Shown piece after piece: positions 21,970-34,750 of a stretch of DNA of 64,000 bases. Location of the stretch: positions 244,927,082 through 244,991,081 of the forward strand of contig OZ005660.1 of NCBI GenBank assembly GCA_963930645.1, read 5' to 3'. Both the position numbers and the translations under genes were made by a program. The stretch comes from Salticus scenicus. Its lineage: Eukaryota > Arthropoda > Arachnida > Araneae > Salticidae. Below the pieces are notes generated by a model. That model did not search any database. It saw nothing but the letters and a program-made list of their open reading frames with translations, and was not told the origin of the DNA. Position 1 is the stretch's first letter. Every line of letters begins with the position of its first letter.

Positions 21970-22070
21970 AACGCGGATTACTATTTTCAGCCTTTGGATC
22001 ACTTTGAGGGATTCCTCAAGCCACCCCTCGATCCAATGACCGGTGGAAAATATGGCTGGAATGAGGTTTA
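21970..22070. repeat. Repeat shared with 53495-53580
   Basis: Shared landmarks are TTTCAGCNTTTGGATCANTTTGAGGGAT, CCTTAAGCCACCNATCGATCC (with changes) and GACCGGTNGAAAATATGG. Same orientation. It is preceded by GCGCCATCTATCGATC. Non-coding in both places. Confidence 0.55.
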
Positions 22071-22199
22071 TCCATTGCCGTCTCTAGATAAAGCCGAAGG
22101 ATTGGTTTTCCACGTCACGATAGTTGGGCGATGAAATCGAAACTATTTTAGCTCCCCGTTACAAGTGAAATCCGAGACAACGTCATTTAAAATTTTTAG

Positions 22200-22376
22200 A
22201 TAAGCACTTTATTATTATTATTAACGGAATAATTTAGACACATTTATCCGGTTTAAACATGTCTGCTTTAATTTATATTTACATATTTGAAACATAAAGT
22301 ATATCCGTTTTTACACTTCAGTAAAAAGAAAACAAAATTAGTAATATTTTATTATCAAAATAAATGTCTAATATGT

Positions 22377-22409
<33 letters not shown>

Positions 22410-25167
22410 AGTTTTAAATGTTATCATCGAAGAAAAAATAAAAAAAGGATTAATTTTTTTTTTTTTAACTAAATTATTATAGTTATTATTATTTTAATTA
22501 ATAAAAGAAATCAGATTTTACTTTTTAATAAAAATATGTGAAAGAAAAATAGAAAAAATGAATAAATAAGCATAAACAGTAAATTCTCCATTAAAGGCAT
22601 ATATTCAATAATTGTATGCAAAGATACTAGTTTTTCTTAGCAATTTGCAATGACCCATATTTATAAGAAAGCCTGTTATTTTAACAAAATATTTTTAGTA
22701 AATTTTAAAACATATATGTATATTTCAAATTTTTTATTTTGTAGATATAATGTAAAAAATAAATAATGCAAGTAAAAATTTATCTATTTTTACATTGTTA
22801 TTCATTTTGTATCCAATTCATTGTGGAAATATTTGATTTGTGATTTTATATGATTTTATATATCAGTCTCAGAAATACCTAATTTTCTATAATCCTGCTG
22901 CTATAATTGCCCTTGATAAAGATTCAGCAGTATTTTGGGATATTTCTTTCTTTTTTTTTTTTTTTTTTTTTTCTTTTCTACAATTATTAATTTTTTCAGT
23001 AACTTTAGCGTCATATAAAACTTAACATTCTTCTATAAAGTTTTTATAAATATACAGAAAATTCTTAAAAGTTACCAGGTTTTCTTTTTCGTTTCTCTAA
23101 ATACACATTTTAAAATTATTAATCATAGATTCTTTGAAGAACTCTTTGATTGATAAATATAATACTTATTGAATCAGTATTATTATTATGAAAAACATTT
23201 TATACATATCATTCACTAAATTATGAAGATCACAATGTAAGCATTTTTTATTAATTCATTATTAATTCATTATTTTTATTAATTAATTTTTTTATTTTTT
23301 ATTAATTTCATTAACACTGTATCATAGAACTGAGGTAAAGAAATGTTAAAAGAAAAGAGAGTGAGAGAGAATAAATATTTTTTTTCTTTTTAATTGTTTT
23401 ACTTAAATATTATTGTTGCTGAATTAATAATTTTTTATTTTAAATACAGTTTAAGTGCTTTTAGGCATATAAGAAGAAAGAAGACATGATTTAGGAAAGG
23501 AAAATACAGAGAAATAAATAGCTTTTTAAAGCACACACACATATATATATATATATATAATTCTTGAAATCTTTCATTTATTGTGCAGAAAGTCATTTTA
23601 TATGATTTCATACATCACTATCTTAAAAACAACTGAATATAAAAGTCCCACAGTAAACGAAATGCTTAGAATTAGAATTTTTTTTTTCTCTAAATAAACA
23701 ATTTAAAATTAGTGATCTTTAAAAGAATTCTCTATTTAATACTCATATATTTATTCTTTTATTATTGTAAAGGGCATTTTATATGTAAATACATATACAT
23801 TACTAAATTATAAAGGTAACAATTTAAGAATTAAAACTAATATTTTTATCATGAAAATTTTATCTTAGAACTAAGGTATGGAAACGTAAAAAATAAATTA
23901 ATTAAAAAACTATCTTTTTTTTTTTTTTTTTTTTACTTAAACATTATTGTTGGTGAATTCCTCATTTTTATTTAAAATGTAGTGTAAATTCTTTTAAGCA
24001 TATAAAAATAACAATACAAGCACTTATTATTATTATTATTATTAATTTATTTATTTTTAAAAAATTTATCTTGGAATTAAGGCACTGATTTTTTATTTTT
24101 TTTTTTTTTTAAACATTAATGCTGAGTTAATGATAATTATTTTATTTATACATTTTTATTATTATTGTTTTGATCTTTTAAGTATAAAAGAGGACGTAAT
24201 TCAGGTAAGTAAAATGTATAGACGAATAAATGGTTTAAAATTTACTAAAAAATAAATAAATAAAAAAGAGAAATATCAAAGAAATGAGGCAACTCAATTT
24301 CGACACACATTTTTTTTTTAAATTATTATTAAAGTAATGATACAATGATATAATATAGTTGACAAACATTATACATATTTTTAGCATGTTTTTTTCAACA
24401 CTGAAACGGAGCTCTGAAACTATTGAATAAAGGAAAAGATATTTAAGTAATCTGTTACAGCCCTTGCATTCTGGGATATCAATGAATCAGCAATGATTAA
24501 ATATGTGAGAGGTACTCTTAAATAAATTAAATAACATTAAGCATATATTTTACCTTACATATTGTAACTTAATTATGACAAAGGCTTTTGTGGATTACAG
24601 ATCACTGATTTGTTTATACATTTTTCTCTTTTGATTAGAGTATAATTTTATATTTTTAATATAAGAATAAAAATATGCAAACTATATTAGAGTGATTTTA
24701 TTATTAAAAATATGTTGAAACAAAGTTTTATTGGTGAAGTAATGAAAAAGGTCATATTAAATATACCTATATGATTATTCTAAATATGATTAAATTTTAT
24801 AGGAATTAAGAATCAAAATAGAAAATTTAAAAGAATAATAATGCAATTAACATAAATAAAAAGAAAATTTAAATCATTTATTAAATACTGAGATAATGGT
24901 AGTTCACGTTATACTTAATAAAGACACAGCTAGAATTTTCAAAATTCTTAGAAATGCAACTAATTTTCTTTTTCTTTAATTTCTTTTCAGAACTGTTAAG
25001 AATTCACTTGAATCCTTGTCAAAAATTCATTTTTTAGGGAAAGCAAATCACTTTTACCTTTACTATATTTGTTGCAATTTTCATTTTTTTAATTCAGTAG
25101 CAAATTGCACATAATATAAAATTGCAGATTACACAATTTTTCGACTTCACAAGATCAGATGTATCTT

Positions 25168-25172
<5 letters not shown>
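22200..25172. other. AT-rich desert with homopolymers
   Basis: Very high AT content, with poly(T) runs at 22379-22405, 22951-22972 and 23915-23934, and ATT/TTA microsatellite-like patches. No frame carries recognisable motifs on either strand. I see no gene. Confidence 0.5.

Positions 25173-25214
<42 letters not shown>
25173..25214. repeat. (TA)n microsatellite
   Basis: About 20 uninterrupted TA units. Confidence 0.95.
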
Positions 25215-25216
<2 letters not shown>

Positions 25217-25346
25217 CCTGCTAAAAATGTTAAAACGGGCAATTCATTCTCTACTTGAACAATATCATCATCCGTAACAGAAATAGATACAAAGTTATCA
25301 GTCAGAGAAGTAATGACATCACTTTCAACTTCTGCTGAAACTGAAA
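25213..25346 (-). pseudogene. Short coding-like exon, possibly P-transposase-like
   Basis: After a plausible acceptor (ATGATTTTACAG|TT) the minus strand is open for about 45 codons. It reads VSAEVESDVITSLTDN and FVSISVTDDDIVQVE, then NELPVLTFLAGYI, before running into the (TA)n tract. Non-repetitive, coding-like composition stands out from the surrounding AT desert. The LPVLTFLAGY end is reminiscent of the C-terminal part of P/THAP9-type proteins, but that match is from memory and short. Confidence 0.4.
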
Positions 25347-25610
25347 CTGTAAAATCATTAAAGTTATATAAGAAAATTGAAATGAAAACTAAATTTCAAT
25401 CCTGATTATTTGGAAAAGTCTCATGAAAATTTTACTAGTAATTTCTGAATGGTTATATTTTTAGTTAAGTAAAATATGCGACAAATATTAAATAATATTA
25501 ATAATGTTTAATAACATTTCATTGATGATATTTTCTATTCTCCTTCTTCCTCCGCCCCCCTCCCTTTTTTTTAATCTTACTGCTTTTAATATACTCAATC
25601 TCTCTCTGTG

Positions 25611-25614
<4 letters not shown>

Positions 25615-25655
<41 letters not shown>
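25615..25655. repeat. (TA)n microsatellite
   Basis: About 20 TA units, preceded by a CT-rich stretch. Confidence 0.95.
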
Positions 25656-25658
<3 letters not shown>

Positions 25659-26149
25659 ATTCACAATTTTTAAAAATAGAAACCAGCTACAGTCATTAAA
25701 GCTGTACCTGTAAAGTAAAATATTTAATATTGACACCACCACTACTGAGAGGTTCCATTCACAAAGCTGGTATACGAGAGGTGCTGGATTTGAACTCGGA
25801 TCACACTTACACGCCTAGGTATTGAGTTTTTTATGTTTTCTCCAAAACTTTAAAAATTATTAATTTAGAACTTTCCAAACTATTTTTTCTGCTGGTTGGA
25901 TGCAAGTTAAGCATTTTCTGCTTCTGGACTTCGAACTCTCGTATATTCAGTTGGTGTTTTCCTTTCTTACACCCACTGAATATATCATAATAACCTGTTA
26001 AAATAAAATTTTATTAAAGACTTTAAAATAACAACTGAAAGATGCTGAACCACACTGGAAAAAAAAAAAAGTTATTAATATCTTATTTTATTATTTAAAA
26101 AATTTTAGTATTCCTGAAGTGAAAATCGTGGTTTTGTTGTGTGGATTAA

Positions 26150-26335
26150 GGTTGATTCACAACACTAGGGTGTTGCGCTTGAATCATTCTAAAAGTTCCT
26201 AGCTCATATTTAAACTAGTTTCGGTAATAACCATGGGAAACTCTAATTAGCTAGGTTGATAAGCAGGATCTAGGATTGAATCGACTATCTCCAGTCTTCA
26301 AGCGTTGAGAGTAGAACCTGTTGGTGCACTGGTGG
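26150..26335 (-). repeat. Diverged SINE related to 12385-12617
   Basis: Shares AACCATGGGAAACTCNAATTNGCTAGG, GATAAGCNNGANNTNGGATTGAA and a CAAGCGTTGAGAG-like head with the SINE at 12.4 kb. A tRNA-like patch (TGGATTTGAACTCGG) lies nearby at 25735-25830. Old and non-coding. Confidence 0.5.
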
Positions 26336-26339
26336 GATC

Positions 26340-27925
26340 TCATAAAGTGGAGAACAAGAATGTTAATTACAGACTTCTATTCATGTTTATGATACTAACA
26401 TATAATGTAATTTTTAAATTATATTTAAAATTGTAATTTAAATACAGCATTATTATTATGCCTAAATTTCTCTTTTTTTCACAATGAAATTCTTTATTTT
26501 GTGCAATTGTATGGAATTTTTATAAAAATAACTAATTAAAATAATAAGACAAAGGAATAACGTAAAAAAATATTTCTATTTTACTTTTAATTTAATTATA
26601 GAAGTATTACTATTATATCATTATTGTTGAAAAAAATCGAAACCAGTAAAAATGTTTTATGTGAAAAATTAGATTATTTATGTGTTTATTTTCTGATTTC
26701 TGCCTTTTATATTTTTCTAGCAAGTACAAAAATGAAGTTCCCAGGCAGTGTGCCAGTCTGTTGAGAGAACATTAATTGAAAGTGTTTATTCGCCTGAATA
26801 TGGAGTAAAAAAGAAAAACAGGCTATGATGAAACAAATATTGTAACCAAATATGTAAATAAATTTTTATTTTGAAACAAAAGTTTTGGGGTTATTTCAAT
26901 TTACACATCATACCTATTTTTTTTTTTTTTTTTTCTTCTTCTTTTAATCAAAAGGGGGGAAAAAAGGGTTTATGTTTGAAATATTTTGGATATATAAGAA
27001 TTGTGATTAAGATATTGTAAAATGCTGATCCTCTCATTTTTAATTATTCTAAATCTATAAATTAAGTTTTATGACTTCATTTGAATTTACCAAAATCTTT
27101 CTTCTAATTCTCAATAATTTTATTAGGTTTGAAATATAAGACGCACTACAATCAAACTAACATGTTAAGTTTTCAATCTTTATATTATATATTAACATAG
27201 ATTAATTTATTATTATTATTATTTTTCCTGTATTAGTTTTCAAACATGAAAAAATATTTCTTTATTCCGAAGTATTCTGTTACATAATTGACTATTTCAT
27301 TGACATGTTTTGTATATAACAGAAATAATCTTAACTGTATTAATGTAAAATTAAATAAAAATGTAAAAATTTTTAGTTTTTAATTGTAAATTCTTTTGAT
27401 GAATGCAGTAGAGTACTGTAAGGTAGTAGTACAATATAGAATCTTTAATACTGAAAAGAAAATGAAATGTTTTCTGGATTTTAATATTTTAACTCCTTTA
27501 TATTCCAGAATTTAAAAACATAAGAAAAGTAAATACATATATAAACTTCCATTTTACATGTAAGGCCTAGCTGAGAATATTGAAAAGTCAGCTTCATTAA
27601 AAAATAAATAAAAATATAACTATTATTTACAGAACTGTATATATATATATTTATTTATCCATGTTTATCAGGGGCAATTCTGTAGGAAAAAGAAAAAAAA
27701 AATCAATGATGTTTATATTTTTATTGAAATTATCTCCTTTTAATGTCTAATAAAACATTTTGCTCATATATAAAATCAAGACTAAATATACACATATGAT
27801 ACATAAAGTATCCTGGAAATATTGAAATATAGAATGATTCAGTACCAGTAGCCAAACAATGCAAGCATTTAAAAAATTAGTTGATTTATGTGCTGTAACA
27901 ATAGAGATTTAAGAGCATACAATAT
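26340..27925. other. AT-rich non-coding stretch
   Basis: Contains a poly(T) run at 26918-26935 and short AT repeats. No coding signal seen. Confidence 0.5.
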
Positions 27926-27929
27926 CTAA

Positions 27930-27974
27930 TCTCGCTGACAGCCAAGGGGCTATGTGAAAAATTATTCTATCGGG

Positions 27975-28009
<35 letters not shown>

Positions 28010-28325
28010 TTACTGATTATTTATTACCTAATATGTTTTTATTCCGATTATACATTCAGGAAATTCACAGCCATTAAATGAGTAGTCATTTTTTAAAATT
28101 TTATTTATTTTTAATTCAATAAAACAATTAAGTGCCATTTTAGTATTTTTATTTTAGCAATAAAATAAAACATTAAACTTGCGAAAAATCATTTTTTAGA
28201 AAGTATTAATTTAACGATTGTAAATTTTCTGAATGTGAAAACAGAATTCATTTGGTAATGAGTAATTTTAGAAACAAAATTCCCCATAAAATAGCATGCT
28301 CCTTGGTTGTTGCTGAGATTAGGTA
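27930..28325. repeat. Fold-back element, same family as 60300-60745
   Basis: Arms 27930-28105 and 28190-28325 are diverged reverse complements around an AT-rich centre. The family landmarks are ACATTCAGGAAATTC, ACTGTTAAAT and CCAAGG near the outer edge. A poly(T) tract of about 37 bases has expanded inside the left arm (27970-28007). Outer target duplication not resolved. Confidence 0.65.
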
Positions 28326-28864
28326 TTGTTCGCTCTTGAAAGATAAGTTAGAAGATTGTTTCAGTCATGTGAAATTCAATTTTTCAAAGAATTTAACTGG
28401 AAAAAAAATATATATTTATAGATATATATTCTAATATTTTTTACAAGAAATTTGTCATCCATGTGTGTTTTGGGCGACAACTGTAGTTATGTTTCCATGG
28501 TAGCAATATCCGATGGTTTATCTGTTTTCTGCAAAAAAATGTGAATAATTTATTACTATGAAATAAAGGATAAACACCTGAATCCCAGATTTATCCAAAT
28601 TTTTAAGATTTAACTGTTTCAAAGACAGTGACTGAAAGGTCTATCTACCACTTTAGACTTCTTAGGTGTGCAATAGTCATATATTAAATTGACATGTTTC
28701 TGAAGACAGCAAATATTTATAAAATTTGTTTAAATATTTGCAAATGTATGTAGATTCTATATGCAAAGAAATATTTTTAAAGTTGTCAATAGACCTTTTA
28801 TACACTGCCCTGAAAGGGTTAACTATAATAAATAGAAAATATCTTCAAATTTATGTTTGCTAGC

Positions 28865-29283
28865 GCATCTCACAAGGGAACATTGAAAAGGTGTCGTCTT
28901 CAAAAAATATATGTGATTCTACTCTTCATAAAACACCAGAATGTGAAAAAATTATCGGCTGAAATGTATTACAGTGATGACAAAAAATTATCTAAATTAA
29001 GCATATTTGGCGATTTCACACTGTTAGGCGATTGATTTTGAGTACTTGGCGGAGAAGCAAAACACGGTTCTGTTCGTAAAAGGCAATCTCGGTGCTAGCG
29101 AACTTATCACCTAAGAGCGCTAAATCGCGAAAATTGCTTAATTTTGATAATTTTTTGTGGTTGCTGTAATTCATTTCAGCCGATAATTTTTTCACATTCT
29201 GGTGTTTTATGAAGAGTAGAAACACATATATTTTTTTCAATATTTTTTTAAGATGACACCTTTTGAATATTTCCTTGTTAGAT
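28865..29283. repeat. Fold-back with about 170-bp arms
   Basis: The left arm 28865-29033 pairs with 29103-29283 in reverse orientation. Both contain AGCCGATAATTTTTTCACATTCTGGTG-type sequence and the mirror of GTGATTCTACTCTTCATAAAAC. Open frames on both strands share the peptide FIKHQNVKKLSAEM simply because the arms mirror each other, so they are not independent evidence for a gene. Confidence 0.8.
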
Positions 29284-29393
29284 TGGCAATAGTCAATCCG
29301 GCGTAGGTCAGTATTTGCCACTATTCAGTTTTTAATATTGGGCACTGCTGGAAGAAAGGTGTACCATTAGACATCAGCCAATACAGATTTATT

Positions 29394-29490
29394 GACATTG
29401 GCCGGTCTGGTTTAGATCGACATTGGCCGGTCCGGCTTAGATCGACATTGGCCGGTCCGTCATAGATCGACATTGGCCAACGTTCAAATG
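29394..29490. repeat. 25-bp minisatellite, GACATTGGCCGG
   Basis: Three near-identical 25-bp units starting at 29394 (GACATTGGCCGGTCTGGTTTAGATC and variants) run into a fourth, degraded one. Further ATTGGCCAA motifs continue to about 29600, ending at GTTGTGCTACTGGGGC. The same closing motif, in reverse (GGTAGCGCAAAAATATCGGCCAATA), is at 59050. Confidence 0.8.
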
Positions 29491-29689
29491 ACAACATTGG
29501 CCAATCTCGGCAAAAAGGTTTGCCATTCGGCGCTGGCCAATGTCGATAAATCGATATTGGCCAACATTGTAAAATCTCATTATACGACATTGGCCAATAT
29601 TGTTGTGCTACTGGGGCAAATTTGAAATTATCTTATAAATTTCTTAGATGAGTTTGTTAACCAAGTTGCTCCGCCATTTTGTTTCAAGT

Positions 29690-31330
29690 GGAGACCACTT
29701 GAAAATTTCAAATTTAAATTGTAAAAAGGGTATTCTGAAATCGTTTGAATTTTGATGTAAATACAAACCACATAAGGATCTCAATGAAGTTTATTAGTAA
29801 ACTATAGCCGCCATTTTTAATAAAGTGGCAGATATCTTAAGTTAAGCAGGACCACTTGAAATCAGGCTCCCACTTGAAAATTTAAAATCACAATAACTTC
29901 TGAAATAATACTCCAAATCGAACCAAATTTGGACAGTGATATTATCATATAATTATCTTGAATGTTTTCACTGGGCAACTTGTCCCGAGATTTTTTTCTA
30001 AGTTCCAGCCACTTGAAATCTCACTGCCACTTGAAAATATGCCATCCCGATAACTTTTTAAATATTAAACTGATTCAAATAAAAGTTGGATAGTGAACTT
30101 ATGGTTTAAATATCTAAGATAAGTTCACTTGGTGACTTGATCCGCAATTTTATTTCTATTTGGCGGCCACTTGAAAATTTGTCATTATGGTAACTTTAGT
30201 AATACAGAATCAATTCCCATCAAATTTGGGTAGTGGATTTATCCTTCAAATATCTCAGATAAGTTCGCTGGGCATCTCACTCCGCTTTTTTTCCCAAGTG
30301 GTGTCACCTGAAAATTTCTTATGACGATAATTTTTGAAATACTGATTTAATTTGAACTAGAACTGGAAGAGGAACTTATCATAGAAGTATACTGGATGAT
30401 TTCGCTGGGCAAGTTGTTTTGCCATTTTTTTTCCAAGTTGCAACCACTTAGACTGCCACTAGAAAATTTTCCATAAAATTAACTTTTAAAAGACGGCACT
30501 GATTTAAACCACAGTTGGACAGTGAACCTATGCTTCAAATATCTTGCATGTGTTTGCTGGGCAACTTGTTCCACTGTATTGTTTCCAACTGGCGGCCACT
30601 TGAAAATTTGTTATCACGGTAACTTTAGAAATACTTAATCAATTCAAATCAAAGTTGAAAAATGGATTTATCATTCAAAAAACAATAATCTAGAAAATTC
30701 AAGTAACTCGTGAACCAATCGCGTTATTGCGTCCATCTTTGGTATATCGATAATAAGTATTTTCTCGCCAAAAGTCGCCAAAAAAGTCGCCATAGGGGAA
30801 AAGTCGCCAAGTTTGGCGCCAAATCCATTACTTGTACTACTGGATCTTTTTAATGCGTTTTTAAGGCAAAATTAGGCTATTTTAATGCGAAAACAAACTA
30901 GAAATGCAGAAAACTAACATTTTATCAACTTACAAAGCCTCTTTGAAAGAATTTCTACAAAAAAAAAAAAATATTTTCAAATGTGCAACGATATCATAGA
31001 TGAGCAACTTTCTCTGCCATTTTGATCGAAGTGCCAGTCACTTAATTTTTCAACACGATGACTTTTATGATTTTGAATTAATTCAAACTATATGCGTACA
31101 GTAGACTTATCTCCCAAATACATTTCATATATTTGTCAAATTAACTCAGCATTTTGTTTCCAAGCGCCGGCCACTTGAAAATTTTAAATTCACATAAAAA
31201 GGTATTTATGAACCGATTTGCTTAAAACTCCATATGTACATAGCCTACATCAATATTTCTACCAAGTGCATTGATAATTTGTAGCCGCCATTTTGAAACA
31301 AAATAACGGCTACTTGATAAGGAAAAAAAA
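29690..31330. repeat. Diverged tandem field, GGCCACTTGAAAATTT
   Basis: About nine units of 130-170 bp share GGCCACTTGAAAATTTGTCAT, GGTAACTTT, AGTTGGACAGTGNACTTAT, CAAATATCT and TTCGCTGGGCAACTTG. Starts are near 29697, 29870, 30037, 30164, 30301, 30455, 30595, 31031 and 31170. A break at about 30690-30960 contains four AAGTCGCCA repeats (30769-30830). Non-coding. Confidence 0.75.
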
Positions 31331-31837
31331 ATCAACCTACCCTTCCGAATAAGCCGGAAGGACTTGTTTTTTTTTTTATTATTATTATTCAGCGGATACA
31401 AAGACAAAAGTATCTCATTATGCCAGATATGAAGATAATAAGATAATAAGATTAATAATACAAAGATAATAGAATAAGATAGTTTTCTGTAAGCGACTAC
31501 TTTATCCAGCTGGATTTTTGCAACATTAGTATTTTCTCATATACGATCAAGTCCGTTGATTCTCGGGTGGATTGTGTCCCCCTCTTCCCCCCAATCTCTC
31601 CATTAGAATTTTTAAACGTCTGCATTTGACTATGATTCTAAAGGGATTATATGTAGAGATAATCAACATGACATTTGAGATTACAGCCCATCTCATTCAC
31701 ATGAGATCTGGGGAAATTTTCATGGGAAAGAAAATCACACAGACCTTGAAAACATATTCTAATTGAATATTCTAATTAAAATTAAAATAAAATAGAAGTC
31801 TATTGATAAAAATATTTAAAATAATATTAATAATAAT

Positions 31838-32050
31838 AATCTGGTGTGTCACTCACGCGACTTTCTCTTACAGTGCAAATGCACTGTAAGAGATTTAATC
31901 TGTAAGTCATTTTACTGTAAGTACTTGACTGTAAGTCATTTAATACCATACAGACAGATAACAGTTTAAAACGAAAGATTAATAAGGTAAGATAATAAAG
32001 CTCAAGCTAGTTTGGAAATAATCTAAAACAGGTTTAGGAACAATTTTAGG
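31838..32050 (+). repeat. Interspersed repeat, pair of 20114-20265
   Basis: Starts AATCTGGTGTGTCACTCACGCGAC. It contains a perfect short hairpin, TCTTACAGTGCAAATGCACTGTAAGA, at 31875-31900, absent from the other copy. Confidence 0.5.
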
Positions 32051-32059
32051 GACAACTGG

Positions 32060-33770
32060 ACACCATTAAAATACACCATCAAATATTTTTTATTACTTAT
32101 ACAATGTTTATAGCGTAAAAAATATAAAATTTTCAAATCGAATAACATTTCCCATTGCGTAAGTGAGTCCCTGTTTGAATAAACTACCCTAAAATTAATA
32201 CTTAAAATTTTGTTCTAAATAAAATTAAATTTTGAATAAGATACCCCCCTCCACTCCACCACCACCCGTGTATTGCGGATTTTATATTTTATCCAAAGTG
32301 GTCAACCGCAAAACAGCGATGGCCTCTTTTCCAGTTTGAAAGAAATAATTCTCTTTCTGTAGTAAAACTGTTTTTTTACAAAATTTAATTTTGTGCCAAA
32401 GGCATCCTATAATCATAAAAATTATTTGTAATTTTTTGAAAAGCTTGACAAATAATTCAGAAAATCATGATAGTTCATATGTAAATTTATTCCTTATGAT
32501 TACGAAATTGGTACTCAATTAATAAATAAAAATGAGTAATTTTCATTCACTTTCATTTAATTTAACTATTATATATAATTAAAATTTTCTTATATTATTC
32601 GTTACATATATAAAAAGCGTTAAAAAAAAAAAAAAAAAAGAAAAAGGAAAAAAAAAAAAAATAATAATAGTAAGTTATGAAGTTTTGCTCTTCAGTAACG
32701 ATTATTATATTAATTTCTTAAAATTTCTATCGCAATTATTATTTTTTTTTTTTCAGTTACTGCCAAAAGAAAACAAAAAGTAAAACTGTTTTTATTATGT
32801 AACTTGTCTGAAAGGAACAAGTCTCATATCCTAAAAGAATTTTATAATTAAACTAGTTGTATTAACTTATATAAATAAGTGTACCGTAATAATACATCGT
32901 GATAATCAAAGCTTCTTAACAATTTATCTAAATAACGTGGCATGGAAGTTTCAGTTGAAAATTTAGAGCACGAAAAGAATAAACCATTGAAAAAAAATAT
33001 ATATATATTATAGTCGTTATAAAAAAGTGTGCATGAAAAAAAAAATAAGTTTTTTATTCTTTTTTCATATTTTTCTTTCTGGGCCTTTCAAATATTTTTA
33101 ATATGCAAATCACAAATTAGGGATAATTTTAAGACATTTTCCGGTAAAGCTAGTGATTACGCAATCGTTATTATTATTATTATTATTTTCAATTTTAATG
33201 TCAAATAAATAAATAACAGTTATACTAAACAAAAATACTTATAAAAAGATTATTATTAATATATGTTATAAAATCAATGTTTCTCTTGCATAACTTCTCA
33301 CTGTTTTACAGACAAGAAATGAAATAAAAATAATAATATTCATAATAATTTCCTGCTTGATAAAAGCAAATGTTAAATTAAATATTTTATTGTGTGTTTC
33401 CTTTATAAAAAGGATCACTGGTTAAAAATTATTATCTCGAAAGGTTTCAATCAACAAGACTTATTTTAATAAGTACTTTCTTTCAAAATAAAATTTTCCT
33501 CTAGTATATCATTAACTGATATATTTTACATGTTGGCATTTGCTATGCTTTGCAGTTACATAGAAAATCCCCCACCCGTACCCCATGTCTCTTGTATTCT
33601 GGCTCTATTGTCTAGTAAATTGTAGGAGATCATTTTGACAGGTGCTACCCCACCTTCTTTTAGAAACTCCGTGGTGACAGAAAGTGGAAGAGTCCAAGTT
33701 CATTTTCACAACGCAAAATTCTCCCGTCTTTAAAGGTTAGAAAATCTACCTTGGTCCCGTCTCTAAAGGG
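32060..33770. other. AT-rich non-coding stretch
   Basis: Poly(A), ATT and TA patches only. A more GC-rich patch at 33570-33780 holds a small TCTTTAAAGGNTA near-repeat (33730 and 33762). No gene recognised. Confidence 0.45.
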
Positions 33771-34750
33771 TATAATGGACTACTTACATTTTCTCAATTT
33801 TAAAATAAAATAATTATAATTGAAAGAAAAATAATTTATGTATATATATACATGGATAACATAATTGAATATCACGGAGAAACAAACATGCATTTTATTA
33901 ATATTTTAAATATAACATAGATTTTGAAATAAATTCGTTTTAGATTAATAATAAAAATATATTAAATATATTACATATTTAAATATATTAAATTTTCATA
34001 AAAAAAATCAGAACAAAATACCTTCAATCTCAATGGCTAGGGAGCAATCGTAATGTCGAAAGTTTTTATATTTACCTACTATAATATATTGTCAGAGCAC
34101 TTCAATTTTCATGTATTAACAAATATGCTACCATACCTCGGAGAAAGAATAGATCTTATCCTTACTCCGAGTACAATACTAGAAACTCATATATATATAT
34201 ATATGTGATATAGCAAAAAATTAACAAGATGAAAAGGTCTCGGGACCAGAATAGCCAGGTATAAAAAAAAAAAAGAAAGAAAGAAAAGCAGGACCAAAAT
34301 GCCCTGCTTCGAGTAAATTTATGTACATAAATTTCAAGTTACATTATAGGCAGACTCGAATAAAATTAAAAACCTTTCTGTAAATAAAAGATTAAAAGAT
34401 TTAATGCATATTAGATTAATAACTTATTTTTAGTATTGTACTTATGAACGCTTAATCATAATTTTTTACTGTTTTATAGTTGTTTTATGATTAAAAATAT
34501 TTTTAAAATACACATTTTCTGCTTTTATACACATTCTCCTCACGATCCCACAGGAAAAATAATTATATACATATATAGTTTATGCTTTTATACACTGCGG
34601 CCCGCCTGTGTAAAATACATTTCAAACGCGGCCCATCAAGAATTTCGGGTTGGACTGGCTGGATTTGTTTCTGAATTTTACAACTTATCTGCAATATTAA
34701 ATGTTTTTATATGGTCCTATTTATTTACAAAATAATACTGAGTGCATGTA

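Noticed and set aside
28815..28825. Right end of a piggyBac element (AAAGGGTTAA) matching the TTAACCCTTT at 11738
   Set aside because: The short shared motif lies 17 kb away with no further terminal similarity.
28853..29321. Two similar small proteins on opposite strands (sharing KHQNVKKLSAEM)
   Set aside because: They are the two arms of a hairpin read in opposite directions; no domain, and composition is not coding-like.
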